From Asanoa siamensis (GTDB taxonomy: Bacteria > Actinomycetota > Actinomycetes > Mycobacteriales > Micromonosporaceae), in the NCBI RefSeq assembly GCF_016862555.1, contig NZ_BONE01000061.1, positions 1 to 44,817 of the forward strand: a stretch of DNA of 44,817 nt. The letters run 5' to 3'. Below, piece after piece: positions 17,639 through 26,170 of the stretch. Each line of letters begins with the position of its first letter. Positions within the stretch are counted from its first letter, which is position 1. The position numbers and the translations under genes are program-made. Under the pieces are notes generated by a model that was given only the letters and a program-made list of their open reading frames with translations, had not been told where the DNA came from and ran no database searches.

Positions 17639-18364
17639 TCAGCGCAGGTGCCGCAGGAGCGTCGTCGCGTCGCGGACCGCGTTGCCCTCGCCGTCGTTGT
17701 TGAAATACGCGTAGACGTCCCGGTGCTGCGCCCGCCATTCCCCGATCCGCTCCGCCCACCAGCGCAGGCTGTCGTCGGAGTAGGAGCCCGCGTAGAGGTG
17801 GCGGTCGTCCGGGCCGTGCAGGCGCACGTAGACGAACGGCGCCGTGGCCCGCAGCACGCACGGCAGCTTCGCGCCGCTCATCACGCAGTAGGCGGCGCCG
17901 TGGCGTTCGAGCAGGGCGAACACGGCCTCGTCGTGCCAGCTCGGGTGGCGGAACTCGACCGTGACGCGGATCCACGTCGGCACGAGGCCGAGGAAACCGT
18001 CGAGGCGGCCGTCGTCGCGCTCCAGGTCCGGCGGGAGCTGCACCACCAGCGGCCCACGCCTGTCGCCGAGCTCGTGCAGGCCCTCCTCGATGCGGCGTAC
18101 CCAATCGTCCGGGTTGAGCAACCGCCGGCCGTGGGTCAGCCAGCGCGGCGCCTTCACCGCCATCTCGAAGCCGGCCGGCAGGCGCCGGTGCCAACCGGCG
18201 AACATGGCGGGCCGGGGCCAGCGGTAGAAGCTGGCGTTGAGCTCGACCGTCCGGAAGTGCTCGACGTAGGTGGCCAGGCGCCGCGCCGGCGGCAGCCGCG
18301 GCGGGTAGAGGACGTCGGCCCAGTGGTCGTAGCTCCAACCCGACGTCCCGACGTGAACGGTCAC
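17639..18364 (-). CDS. DUF72 domain protein (YecE-like)
   Basis: The 241-residue product starts at GTG 18364 (VTVHVGTSGWSYDHW), the canonical beginning of DUF72 proteins. Conserved family segments are visible: LNASFYRWP, FEMAVKAPRWLTH, LVVQLPP, VTVEFRHPSWH, YVRLHGP and VYAYFNND. The family adopts a TIM-barrel fold related to UV-endonuclease and xylose-isomerase-like enzymes, but its reaction is not established. Length is normal. It is divergent from the metallo-hydrolase gene (75 bp between starts) and ends 9 nt from the TetR gene. Confidence 0.92.
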   Translation of the reverse strand: MTVHVGTSGWSYDHWADVLYPPRLPPARRLATYVEHFRTVELNASFYRWPRPAMFAGWHRRLPAGFEMAVKAPRWLTHGRRLLNPDDWVRRIEEGLHELGDRRGPLVVQLPPDLERDDGRLDGFLGLVPTWIRVTVEFRHPSWHDEAVFALLERHGAAYCVMSGAKLPCVLRATAPFVYVRLHGPDDRHLYAGSYSDDSLRWWAERIGEWRAQHRDVYAYFNNDGEGNAVRDATTLLRHLR

Positions 18365-18439
18365 GCATCGCGTGTTCCACCGACCGGCCGGGTCCAAACC
18401 ACGACGCATACATCGCCGGAGCGCGGGTACGCGGGCCGG

Positions 18440-19234
18440 ATGGACCCGACCATCGGCGCGAGTGTGACGTTCGTCGGGAACGCGACGACGGTTCTCCGGC
18501 TCGGTGAGTTCACCCTGCTGACCGATCCGAACTTCGTACCCGCGGGAAGTCGGGTCCATCTCGGTTATGGCGCCTTCACCCGCCGCCTGCGCGGCCCGGC
18601 CTTCGGCATCGAGGAGCTGCCGCCGTTGGACGCGGTGCTGCTGTCGCATCTGCACGGCGACCACTTCGACGGCGTCGCCCGGGACAAGCTGCCGCACGAC
18701 CTCACGATCGTCACGACGCCGCAGGCGACCGGGCGGCTGCGGCGCTGGAACTTCACCGACGTCCACGGGCTGCCGACCTGGCGGACGCATTCCCGGGAGC
18801 GGAACGGGCAGTCGCTGCGGATCACCGCGGTGCCCGGCCGGCATGGTCCCGGGCTGGTCGACCGCCTGCTGCCCGACGTCATGGGCTCCGTCGTGGACCT
18901 CGAGACCGAGGGAACCAACCGGTTGCGGCTCTACATCACCGGGGACACGGTCCTGCGGCCGGTGCTGGCGGAGATCCCCCGCAGGTACGGCGACATCGAC
19001 GCGATGATCATCCACCTCGGTGGCACCCGGCTGGCCGGACTGCTGCTCACGATGAACGGCCGGCAGGGCGCGGAGCTGACCAGGCTGATCAGGCCGGCGC
19101 TGACCGTGCCGGTGCACTACGACGACTACAGCGTCTTCACCTCGCCGCTGGCGGACTTCGTCGCGCGCGCCGGCGACGTCGCCGCCGTGCACCCCATCGC
19201 CCGCGGCGACACGCTCCCGCTGCCGGTCCGATAA
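18440..19234 (+). CDS. MBL-fold metal-dependent hydrolase (UlaG-like)
   Basis: The 264-residue product starts at ATG 18440. The metal-binding motif is SHLHGDHFDG (His70, His72, Asp74, His75); TGDTV (~175) and VPVHYDDYSVF (~230) supply the later metal ligands. The opening (VTFVGNATTVLRLGEFTLLTDPNF) and this motif set match the UlaG/YhfI-like branch of the metallo-beta-lactamase superfamily, which acts on lactones, phosphoesters or related molecules. The specific substrate is unknown. There is no signal peptide, so it is cytosolic. It sits alone between divergent DUF72 and the downstream kinase gene. Confidence 0.92.
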   Translation: MDPTIGASVTFVGNATTVLRLGEFTLLTDPNFVPAGSRVHLGYGAFTRRLRGPAFGIEELPPLDAVLLSHLHGDHFDGVARDKLPHDLTIVTTPQATGRLRRWNFTDVHGLPTWRTHSRERNGQSLRITAVPGRHGPGLVDRLLPDVMGSVVDLETEGTNRLRLYITGDTVLRPVLAEIPRRYGDIDAMIIHLGGTRLAGLLLTMNGRQGAELTRLIRPALTVPVHYDDYSVFTSPLADFVARAGDVAAVHPIARGDTLPLPVR

Positions 19235-19280
19235 CGCCCACCGAGATGCAGTCGATCATCAATATGTGCAGACTGGGCCG

Positions 19281-20702
19281 ATGCGGGACGACGGAGTGCT
19301 GATCGGTCGCTACCGTCTCCTGGAGCGGCTCGGCGACGGCGGCACCGCGGTGGTCTGGGCCGCCCACGACGACGTGCTCGGCCGCGCCGTCGCGGTCAAG
19401 GTCCTCTCGGACGCGCAGTCCATCGACGAGCCGGCCCGGCGGCGGATCCGCGACGAGGCGCGGATGGCCGCGGCGCTGTCACACCCGCACATCGCCCAGG
19501 TTCACGACTTCGGCGAGACCGACGACGAGCAACGCGCGCCGTTCGTGGTGATGGAGCTGGTGACGGGTCGGCCGCTGAGCGAGCACGCCCCGCTCACCCC
19601 GACCGGGGCGTTCCGCCTCTGCGCCCAGGTCGCCGCCGCTCTGTCCGCCGCGCACGAGGCGGGGCTGGTCCACCGCGACATCAAGCCGGCCAACATCATG
19701 GTGACCCCGCTCGGTGCCAAGGTCGTCGACTTCGGCATCGCCGCCCCCGCCCAGCCGGGCGGCCCGGCGGCGCCGGCGAGCGAGCTGTACGGGACGCCGG
19801 CCTACCTCGCCCCCGAACGGATCACCTACGACGCGGTCGAGCCGGCCTCGGACGTCTTCTCGCTCGGCGTCGTCCTCTACAAGCTGCTGGCGGGCCACAC
19901 GCCGTGGCCGGCAGGGACGAAGAGCGCCGTGATGACCGCCCACGTGTTCAGCGACCCCGCGCCGCTACCGGCGATCGGCGGCGTCCCGCCCGAGGTGCGC
20001 GACCTCTGCCACGCCTGCCTGTCCCGCGACCCCGCGGCGCGCCCGACCGCCGCGCTGGTCGCGGCGACGTTGGCCCGCGCGGCCGGGTTGCGGACCGTCC
20101 ACGACGACCTCCCCGTCGCCGCGGCGCCGGTCTCCCCCGCGCCCCGGTCGCTGCGCCGCCCGCTCACCGTGGCCGCGGCGGCCGCGGTGCTGCTGGCCTC
20201 CGGCGGTTGGTGGCTGCTCGGCCCGGACGGGTCGGCCCGCGCACCGGTGGATGGGGCACCGCGGTCGCCGACGGCCACCCCGACCGCGGACGCGGGCCGC
20301 GAAGACCTGGGCGGCGCACCGGCCCCGACCGCCGGCCCGGTCGTGCTGCCCGACCCCACCACGCCACCGGAGGGGACCGGTCCACCGGTGACCCGGCCGA
20401 CCGCCGGGCCACCACCGCCGGCGCCGACCCTTCCGGCGCCGACCTCGCCGGCCGCGGAGCCGCCCGCCTGGGGCACCGCGCAGCGGCTCTCGTCCGAGGG
20501 CGGCACCGTCGACGCGGCGTGCTCGACCACCGACCGGGTGAGGTTGACGGCCTGGACACCCGGCAGGGGCTACGCGCTCGACGAGGTCGACCCCGGCCCG
20601 GCCACGGTCGCGGCGGTCACGTTCCGGCACGGCCAGGACCACGTCACGATGACGGTGACCTGCGCGGACGGAACGCCCTCGGCCCGGATCACCCGCCGCT
20701 GA
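19281..20702 (+). CDS. membrane-anchored Ser/Thr protein kinase (PknB-like, no PASTA)
   Basis: I take ATG 19281 (MRDDGVLIGRYRLLERLG); a GTG at 19266 would add five residues. The Hanks-type kinase domain spans ~10-270: Gly loop GDGGTAVVW, VAVKVL (Lys40), HRDIKPANIM (catalytic Asp133), DFGIA (Asp150), YLAPERI. A single transmembrane segment follows at ~295-315 (TVAAAAAVLLASGGWWLL). The outside portion starts with a Pro/Thr-rich linker of ~90 residues and ends in a ~70-residue domain (WTPGRGYALDEVDPG ... VTCADGTPSARITRR) that is not a PASTA repeat. It phosphorylates unknown cytoplasmic proteins and may sense an external ligand through this small domain. No phosphatase gene is adjacent. Confidence 0.93.
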   Translation: MRDDGVLIGRYRLLERLGDGGTAVVWAAHDDVLGRAVAVKVLSDAQSIDEPARRRIRDEARMAAALSHPHIAQVHDFGETDDEQRAPFVVMELVTGRPLSEHAPLTPTGAFRLCAQVAAALSAAHEAGLVHRDIKPANIMVTPLGAKVVDFGIAAPAQPGGPAAPASELYGTPAYLAPERITYDAVEPASDVFSLGVVLYKLLAGHTPWPAGTKSAVMTAHVFSDPAPLPAIGGVPPEVRDLCHACLSRDPAARPTAALVAATLARAAGLRTVHDDLPVAAAPVSPAPRSLRRPLTVAAAAAVLLASGGWWLLGPDGSARAPVDGAPRSPTATPTADAGREDLGGAPAPTAGPVVLPDPTTPPEGTGPPVTRPTAGPPPPAPTLPAPTSPAAEPPAWGTAQRLSSEGGTVDAACSTTDRVRLTAWTPGRGYALDEVDPGPATVAAVTFRHGQDHVTMTVTCADGTPSARITRR

Positions 20703-20732
20703 CCGATCCTGACGGACAGGCAAGGTCAGCGG

Positions 20733-20749
20733 TTGACACTGAGTTTCAA
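20733..20749. promoter_or_regulatory. 17-bp near-palindromic operator candidate
   Basis: TTGACACTGAGTTTCAA pairs at seven of eight positions around its central G. It contains a TTGACA that may also serve as a -35 for the sugar importer operon. The core TGAnAnTGAnTnTCA partly resembles Fur-family boxes, but a LacI/GntR-type sugar repressor would be expected here and no such gene is adjacent. The binder is unknown. Confidence 0.4.
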
Positions 20750-20769
20750 TCGCTTGTCATAGGGAACCC

Positions 20770-20813
20770 GCCTCCCCGGCCGGCGCCGATGCCGGTCTGG
20801 TGTTCGGGGAGGC
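20770..20813 (+). promoter_or_regulatory. hairpin that could sequester the binding-protein Shine-Dalgarno
   Basis: GCCTCCCC (20770-20777) is perfectly complementary to GGGGAGGC (20806-20813), which contains the ribosome binding site 4 nt before ATG 20818. The 28-nt loop contains a smaller CCGGC/GCCGG stem. Folding would hide the site and could tune translation. Confidence 0.4.
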
Positions 20814-20817
20814 GTAG

Positions 20818-22167
20818 ATGGCACGTGTTCGTAGCGTCGCGGTGCTCGCGGCGGTCACCCTCGCGGTGGCCGGGTGCGGCGGGGTCGGCGGCAACGACGA
20901 CAGCGGCGGTGGCGGGGCCGCCGGGAAGGGCGCGATCAGCACGCTGGGCTTCAGCCTGCCCGACGAGATCGCCACGACCCGGGTGGAGACCTTCAAGAAG
21001 GCGCACCCCGACATTCCGGTCACCATCACCGAGGGTGCGTTCGACGAGCAGCAGTTCCTCTCGGCCGTCGCGTCCGGGAACCCGCCCGACCTCGTCTACC
21101 TGAACCGCAAGCTGATCGGCACGTACGCCAAGCAGGGCTCGATCCTGCCCCTCGACGACTGCGTCGCGAAGCAGGGCATCGACATGGCGCAGTACCGGCC
21201 CGCCGCGAAGGACGAGGTCACCCTCGACGGCAAGGTGTACGGGATCCCCGAGTTCTACAGCGTCCGCGTCGTCTACATGAACGAGGCGATCCTGCGCGAG
21301 GCCGGCCTGACGCCCGACGACGTCGACCTCTCCGACTGGGCCGGCCTCGCCGCTCTCAACGCCAAGCTGGCCAAGGTAGAGGGCGGCAAGCTGACCCGGA
21401 TCGGCATCGACCCCAAGATCCCCGAGTTCCTGCCGATGTGGGCCAAGGCCAACGGCGCCGACCTGCTCGCGGCCGACGGCCGGACCGCCAACCTCGCGGA
21501 CCCCAAGGTCGCCGAGGCGCTGCGGACCGGCCTCTCGCTGATCGAGGACCAGGGCGGCTGGGGCGCCTTCAAGGCGTTCCGCGACACGTTCGACTTCTTC
21601 GGCGCGCAGAGCCCGCTGGCGAAGAACCAGATCGCCGTCTGGCCGATGGAGGACTGGTTCCTCAACGTCGCCGGGCGGGAGACGCCGGACGCCGAGTTGG
21701 TCGTGCGCCCGTTCGTCGACCGCGCCGGCCAGCCGCTCACGTTCGCGTCCGGGTCGGCCTGGGTCGTGCCGAAGGGCGCCAAGAACCCGGACGCCGCCTG
21801 CACGTTCGCCAAGACGATGACGGCGACCGACACCTGGTACGCGGCCGCGAAGGCACGCGCCGACAAGCGGGCCGCCGACAGGACGCCGTTCACCGGCCTC
21901 TACACCGGCAACGTCGAGGCCGACAAGCGGATCTTCGCGGAGCTCTACCGGCCGAGCGGCAACAAGCGTTTCGACGACGCCGTCGCGACGATCCTGTCGG
22001 TGCAGGACAAGGGCTTCTCGCTGCCGGCGTCGCCGGCCGGGGCCGAGTTCGACAAGGCCTGGTACGACGCCGTCAACCGCGCCCTGTCCGGCGGCGGCGA
22101 CGGGAGCGCCGACCTCGCCCGCGGCCAGCGTGAGGCGTCGGCCGCGCTGAACCGGGCCGCCGGCTAG
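20818..22167 (+). CDS. ABC sugar transporter substrate-binding lipoprotein
   Basis: The 449-residue product starts at ATG 20818 behind GGGGAGG. Residues 1-20 are a lipoprotein signal with lipobox LAVAGC, Cys20 being the lipid anchor. The mature protein is a family 1 extracellular solute-binding protein: LGFSLPDEIATTRVETFKKAHPDIPVTIT at the start, SGNPPDLVYLNR, YGIPEFYSVRVVYMNEAIL, WPMEDWFLN, GSAWVVPKGAKNPD. It captures a sugar or oligosaccharide outside the membrane and delivers it to the two permeases encoded immediately downstream (its TAG abuts the next ATG). No ATPase gene is present, so a shared MsiK-type ATPase elsewhere is probably used. The sugar is not predictable. Confidence 0.93.
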   Translation: MARVRSVAVLAAVTLAVAGCGGVGGNDDSGGGGAAGKGAISTLGFSLPDEIATTRVETFKKAHPDIPVTITEGAFDEQQFLSAVASGNPPDLVYLNRKLIGTYAKQGSILPLDDCVAKQGIDMAQYRPAAKDEVTLDGKVYGIPEFYSVRVVYMNEAILREAGLTPDDVDLSDWAGLAALNAKLAKVEGGKLTRIGIDPKIPEFLPMWAKANGADLLAADGRTANLADPKVAEALRTGLSLIEDQGGWGAFKAFRDTFDFFGAQSPLAKNQIAVWPMEDWFLNVAGRETPDAELVVRPFVDRAGQPLTFASGSAWVVPKGAKNPDAACTFAKTMTATDTWYAAAKARADKRAADRTPFTGLYTGNVEADKRIFAELYRPSGNKRFDDAVATILSVQDKGFSLPASPAGAEFDKAWYDAVNRALSGGGDGSADLARGQREASAALNRAAG

Positions 22168-23094
22168 ATGGCGGCTCCGCGTCGCCGCCCGACCCTGGCC
22201 CGGCGGGAGGCCCGGTGGGGGGTGCTGTTCCTGGCGCCGTGGCTCGTCGGGTTCCTGGTGTTCTACGCCGGGCCGATGGTCGCGAGCCTGTGGCTGAGCT
22301 TCACGGACTACGACATCGTCAACCCGCCGCGGTTCGTGGGCCTCGACAACTACCGGCAGATGCTGGCCGACCCGATGGTCGCCCGCAGCCTGCGCAACAC
22401 CGTCTACTACACGGTGCTGCACGTACCGCTGACCATGGCGATCTCGCTCGGGCTGGCCCTGCTGCTCAACCGGGTCGGTCGGCTGTCCGGGTTCTTCCGC
22501 ACGGTGTTCTACCTGCCGGTGATGACGCCGGCGGTCGCCGTCGGCATCCTGTTCCTGCTGCTGCTCAACACCCAGGACGGGCTGGTCAACGGCTTCCTCG
22601 GCTGGTTCGGGATCGACGGGCCGAGCTGGACCACCGACCCCGCCTGGGTCATGCCGGGCATCGTGCTGATGAGCCTGTGGAGCCTCGGCTCGACGGTCGT
22701 CATCTACCTCGCCGCCCTGCAGAACGTGCCGCGCGAACTGCACGAGGCGGCCACGGTGGACGGAGCCGGGTCGTGGCAGCGGTTCCGCTCGGTGACGCTG
22801 CCGATGATCTCCGGTGCGCTGTTCTTCACGCTGATCGTCAACACGATCGCGGCGCTGCAGATGTTCACCGAGGTCTACACGATGTTCTTCGGCAACCAGA
22901 GCACCCAGCAGCGCTTCGACGCCGACGCCTCGACGTTCTACGTCATCTACCTGTTCCAGCAGGCCTTCCAGTTCCTCCACATGGGCTTCGCCTCGGCGCT
23001 GGCCTGGCTCCTCTTCCTGGTCATCCTCGTCATCACCGTCGTGCAGCTGCGGCTTTCCAAGCGGTGGGTCTACTACGAGAGCGAGGAATCGTGA
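22168..23094 (+). CDS. ABC sugar transporter permease (MalF-like)
   Basis: The 308-residue inner-membrane protein starts at ATG 22168, directly after the binding-protein stop. It has six transmembrane segments (for example WLVGFLVFYAGPMVASLWL, FFRTVFYLPVMTPAVAVGI). The cytoplasmic EAA loop that docks the ATPase is visible as ELHEAATVDGAGSWQRFRSVTLP (~residues 190-213). It forms the pore with the second permease; the 4-nt GTGA overlap at 23091-23094 indicates translational coupling. Length and motifs are normal for binding-protein-dependent transport permeases of the sugar type 1 class. Confidence 0.94.
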   Translation: MAAPRRRPTLARREARWGVLFLAPWLVGFLVFYAGPMVASLWLSFTDYDIVNPPRFVGLDNYRQMLADPMVARSLRNTVYYTVLHVPLTMAISLGLALLLNRVGRLSGFFRTVFYLPVMTPAVAVGILFLLLLNTQDGLVNGFLGWFGIDGPSWTTDPAWVMPGIVLMSLWSLGSTVVIYLAALQNVPRELHEAATVDGAGSWQRFRSVTLPMISGALFFTLIVNTIAALQMFTEVYTMFFGNQSTQQRFDADASTFYVIYLFQQAFQFLHMGFASALAWLLFLVILVITVVQLRLSKRWVYYESEES

Positions 23095-23931
23095 CACTGC
23101 CGCGGCGCGGGCCGTGGCGGATCGTCTTCGTGGCGGCGCTGGTCGTCGCCGCGGTGATCTTCGTGATCCCGTTCGTCTGGCTGGTCAGCGCGTCGCTGCG
23201 CGAGCCCGGCTACGTGTTCTCCACCGGGCTGCTCCCGCTGCCGTTCCACCCGGAGAACTACCGGGAGGCGTTCCAGGCGGTGCCGCTGCCGCTGTGGCTG
23301 TTCAACAGCGCGGTGGTCGGCACGGCCGCGGCGGTCTCGGTGACGCTGTCCAGCGCCTGGGTCGCGTTCGGGTTCGCGTACTTCCGGTTTCCGGGCCGGG
23401 ACCTGCTCTTCGGGCTGGTGCTGGCGACCATGATGCTGCCGTTCGCGGTCACGATGATCCCGACGTACCTGATCTGGTCGGAGTTGAAGCTCACCGACAC
23501 CCAGGTGCCGCTCTGGGCGGGCAACCTGTTCGGGTCGGCTTTCTACATCTTCCTGCTGCGCCAGTTCCTGCTCTCGCTGCCCCGCGAGCTGTTCGAGGCG
23601 GCCCGGGTCGACGGCGCCAGCTATCCCGCGCTGTTCTGGCGGGTGGCGTTCCCGCTGATCCGCCCGGCGCTGCTGGTCGTCCTCGTCTTCGAGTTCAAGG
23701 CGAGCTGGACCGATCTCGTCAAACCGCTGATCTACCTGCGCGACGAGAGCCTGTTCACGCTGCCCCGCGGGCTCAAGGTCGTGCTGGACCGCTTCGGGGT
23801 ACGGCGGCGAGCAGGACTGGCACATCGTGCTCGCGGGCAGCGTCATCGCCACGATCCCGATGATCATCGTGTTCTTCCTCGCCCAGCGCCACTTCATCGC
23901 CGGCATCGCGACCACGGGCCGCAAGGGTTGA
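23091..23931 (+). pseudogene. ABC sugar transporter permease (MalG-like), 1-nt frameshift near the C-terminus
   Basis: The gene starts at GTG 23091, overlapping the previous stop by 4 nt. Six membrane segments and the EAA loop LPRELFEAARVDGASYPALF are intact up to GLKVVLDRFG. At the G run 23796-23799 the frame is lost. Skipping one G restores YGGEQDWHIVLAGSVIATI, then PMIIVFFLAQRHFIAGI and a TGA ending at 23931, exactly the C-terminus this family has, and leaving 7 nt before the next stop. Unshifted, the frame runs in low-quality sequence to 24026, through the end of the convergent ChaB-like gene. The total length is 3n+1, fitting a single inserted base. This is either a sequencing error in a homopolymer or a true lesion removing the last membrane helix. 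Confidence 0.88.
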
Positions 23932-23937
23932 GCCGGG

Positions 23938-24336
23938 CTAGGAGCGGGCCTTGCGGTCGGCGCGGGCGTTGGCCTTCCGGATCGCCTCGACCAGCTCCGC
24001 CTTGGTCATCCGGGAGCGGCCCCTGATGTCGAGCCGCTTCGCGATGTCCAGCAGGTGCGCCTTGGAGGCGTTGGCGTCGACGCCGGCCGCCGTCTTCCCC
24101 GGCCGCGCGCGGTTGGTGCGCGCGGCCTGGGCGTCGCTCGGCCCCTTGCGCTCCTTCGGCTCCCAATGGTCGCCGACCTTCTCGAAGGAGTGCTTCAGGG
24201 ACGACATCGCGGTACGCCGGGCGCGCTCGCCGGGCCCGTACTGCTCGGTCGCCGCGTCCAGGGTCTCGGCGTACGTGTCCTGCGCCTTCTTCGACGACCG
24301 GCGCAGGGTGCTCGGCAGGTCCTCGCGAGCTGGCAT
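23938..24336 (-). CDS. ChaB domain + Rho-N/SAP-like domain protein
   Basis: The 132-residue basic protein starts at ATG 24336. Residues ~1-65 match the ChaB family (LPSTLRRSSKKAQDTYAETL ... SLKHSFEKVGDHW), small proteins first linked to cation transport regulation but now of uncertain role. Residues ~92-122 form a Rho N-terminal/SAP-like helix-extended-loop-helix (AHLLDIAKRLDIRGRSRMTK, ELVEAIRKAN) typical of nucleic-acid contact. A Lys/Arg-rich linker joins them. It is the last gene of the DUF2231-TPP-ChaB operon (24 nt after the TPP gene), preceded by a SigB-type promoter at the operon head, so it is probably stress-induced. Its cell target is unknown. Confidence 0.85.
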   Translation of the reverse strand: MPAREDLPSTLRRSSKKAQDTYAETLDAATEQYGPGERARRTAMSSLKHSFEKVGDHWEPKERKGPSDAQAARTNRARPGKTAAGVDANASKAHLLDIAKRLDIRGRSRMTKAELVEAIRKANARADRKARS

Positions 24337-24360
24337 GGAGTCTCCCTTCTCGAAACGCGG

Positions 24361-26151
24361 TCAGCCCTCGTCGTAGCCCTCGTCCGCGCGCTCCCGGCGC
24401 AGGTGGTCCTCGGCCCGCCGCGCCGCCGGGCCGTCCTCGGCGCGCAGTCCGGCGAACATCGGCGCGATCTTCTCCGTGGGCTGGTCGGGTGGCAGCAGCG
24501 GCACCGCGGGATCCACCACCGCGTGGATGACGGTCGGCCGGTCCGCCGACAGGGCCGCGGACCAGGCCGATCCGATGTCGCGCGGCGACGTCACCCGGAT
24601 GCCGCGCAGGTCGAGCAGCTCGGCCCAGCGCGCGTACGGGACCGCCGGCAGGTCCTGGGACGCCGCGAACCGGGGCTCGCCCTCCGTCTCGCGCTGCTCC
24701 CAGCTCACCTCGGCCAGGTCGCGGTTGTCGAGCACGCACACCACGAACCGCGGGTCGGCCCAGTCGCGCCAGCGGGCCGCCACCGTGACGAGCTCCGCGA
24801 GGCCGTTCATCTGCATCGCGCCGTCGCCGATCAGGGCCAGGACCGGGCGGTCCGGACGGGCGAGCTTGGCGGCCAGCCCGTACGGCAGGGCGGAGCCCAT
24901 CGAGGCGAGCGTGCTGGACAGGTGGGCCGGCACGCCGGGCGGCAGCCGCAGGTGGCGGGCGTACCAGTAGGTGACCGAGCCGACGTCCACCGCGACCTGC
25001 GCGTCGGCCGGCAGATGGTCGTTCAGCGAGCGGACGACCAGCTGCGGGTTGAGCGGGTCCGCGGCGGCCGCCGCGCGGGCGGTCGCGATCTCGTCCCACT
25101 TCGCCACGCTGCCGCGGACCTCGGCGCGCCAGGCGCCGTCCCGGCTCGGCTTCACCGCCGCCGTCAGCGCGCGCAGCGTCTCCCGCGCGTCGCCCAGCAG
25201 CGGCACCTCGACGGGGTAGCGCGCGCCCAGGCGGCGGCCGTCGATGTCGATCTGCACCGCCCGGGCCTGGCCCGGGGCCGGGTAGAACTCGGTCCACGGG
25301 TCGTTGGTGCCGACGAGCAGCAGCGTGTCGCACCGCTTCATCAGGTGGGCGCTGGCGGTGGTGCCCAGGTGGCCCATCACACCGGTGTGGAACGCCAGCC
25401 GCTCGTCCAGCACGGGCTTGCCGAGCAGCGAGGCCGCGACGCCCGCGCCGAGCCGCTCGGCGAGCTCGACGACCTCGTCGGCCGCGCCCTGGGCGCCCTG
25501 GCCGACGAGGATCGCCACCCGCTCGCCGGCGTCCAGCACGGCCGCGGCCTCGGCGATGTCGTCGTCGTAGGGCAGGACGCGGGCCGGCCGGAGCCCGGGG
25601 CTGGTGACCAGCACGCCGTGGCGGTGCTCCGTCGGCTCCGGCGCGGCCGCGGTCTGGACGTCGTGGGGCAGCACCACGCAGGTGGGGCTGCGCGTCGCCA
25701 GCGCGGTGCGGAACGCCTTGTCGACCAGGACCGGCACCTGCTCGGGCGTCTGCGCCGCCTGGACGAACTGGGCGCAGACGTCACCGAACAGCCGTACCAG
25801 ATCTATCTCCTGCTGGTAGGCGGTGCCCAGCACCGTCGAGAGCTGCTGGCCGACGATGGCCACGACCGGTTTGCTGTCGAGCTTGGCGTCGTAGAGGCCG
25901 TTGAGCAGGTGCACCGCGCCCGGGCCCTGCGTGGACAGGCAGACACCGACGGAGCCCGTGTACTTGGCGTGCCCGACCGCCATGAACGCCGCGGTCTCCT
26001 CGTGGCGCGCCTGGACGAACTGGGGTTTCCCGGCGCGGCGGAGCGCCCCGATCACCCCGTTGATGCCGTCGCCCGAGTAGCCGAAGACGCGGTCGACGCC
26101 CCACTGGGTGAGCCGTTCGACGAGGACGTCGGAAACCGTACGGTCGGGCAT
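24361..26151 (-). CDS. thiamine pyrophosphate-requiring enzyme (pyruvate oxidase/acetolactate synthase-like)
   Basis: The 596-residue product starts at ATG 26151. The N-terminal TPP-binding pyrimidine domain holds the catalytic Glu in ARHEETAAFMAVGHAKYTG (~residue 50). A central domain (~190-330) follows, then the C-terminal pyrophosphate domain with GDGAMQMNGLAELVTV and a downstream Asn in VCVLDN, the GDG-x(n)-N metal motif. The overall layout is that of PoxB-type pyruvate oxidases or quinone-linked pyruvate dehydrogenases. The PoxB C-terminal lipid-binding helix is not evident, so the acceptor is uncertain. It lies 19 nt after the DUF2231 gene and 24 nt before the ChaB-like gene. The likely role is stress-phase pyruvate or 2-oxoacid decarboxylation. 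Confidence 0.93.
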   Translation of the reverse strand: MPDRTVSDVLVERLTQWGVDRVFGYSGDGINGVIGALRRAGKPQFVQARHEETAAFMAVGHAKYTGSVGVCLSTQGPGAVHLLNGLYDAKLDSKPVVAIVGQQLSTVLGTAYQQEIDLVRLFGDVCAQFVQAAQTPEQVPVLVDKAFRTALATRSPTCVVLPHDVQTAAAPEPTEHRHGVLVTSPGLRPARVLPYDDDIAEAAAVLDAGERVAILVGQGAQGAADEVVELAERLGAGVAASLLGKPVLDERLAFHTGVMGHLGTTASAHLMKRCDTLLLVGTNDPWTEFYPAPGQARAVQIDIDGRRLGARYPVEVPLLGDARETLRALTAAVKPSRDGAWRAEVRGSVAKWDEIATARAAAAADPLNPQLVVRSLNDHLPADAQVAVDVGSVTYWYARHLRLPPGVPAHLSSTLASMGSALPYGLAAKLARPDRPVLALIGDGAMQMNGLAELVTVAARWRDWADPRFVVCVLDNRDLAEVSWEQRETEGEPRFAASQDLPAVPYARWAELLDLRGIRVTSPRDIGSAWSAALSADRPTVIHAVVDPAVPLLPPDQPTEKIAPMFAGLRAEDGPAARRAEDHLRRERADEGYDEG

Positions 26152-26170
26152 GGCGGAACTCCTCGACGGC

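Noticed and set aside
17648..18439. N-terminal extension of the MBL-fold gene
   Set aside because: It is antisense to the DUF72 gene and has no family similarity; the fold starts at ATG 18440.
18364..18440. SigB-type promoter before DUF72 (GGTTT ... GGAACA)
   Set aside because: The -10 lacks GGG and the spacer is 17 nt; too weak beside the four better matches.
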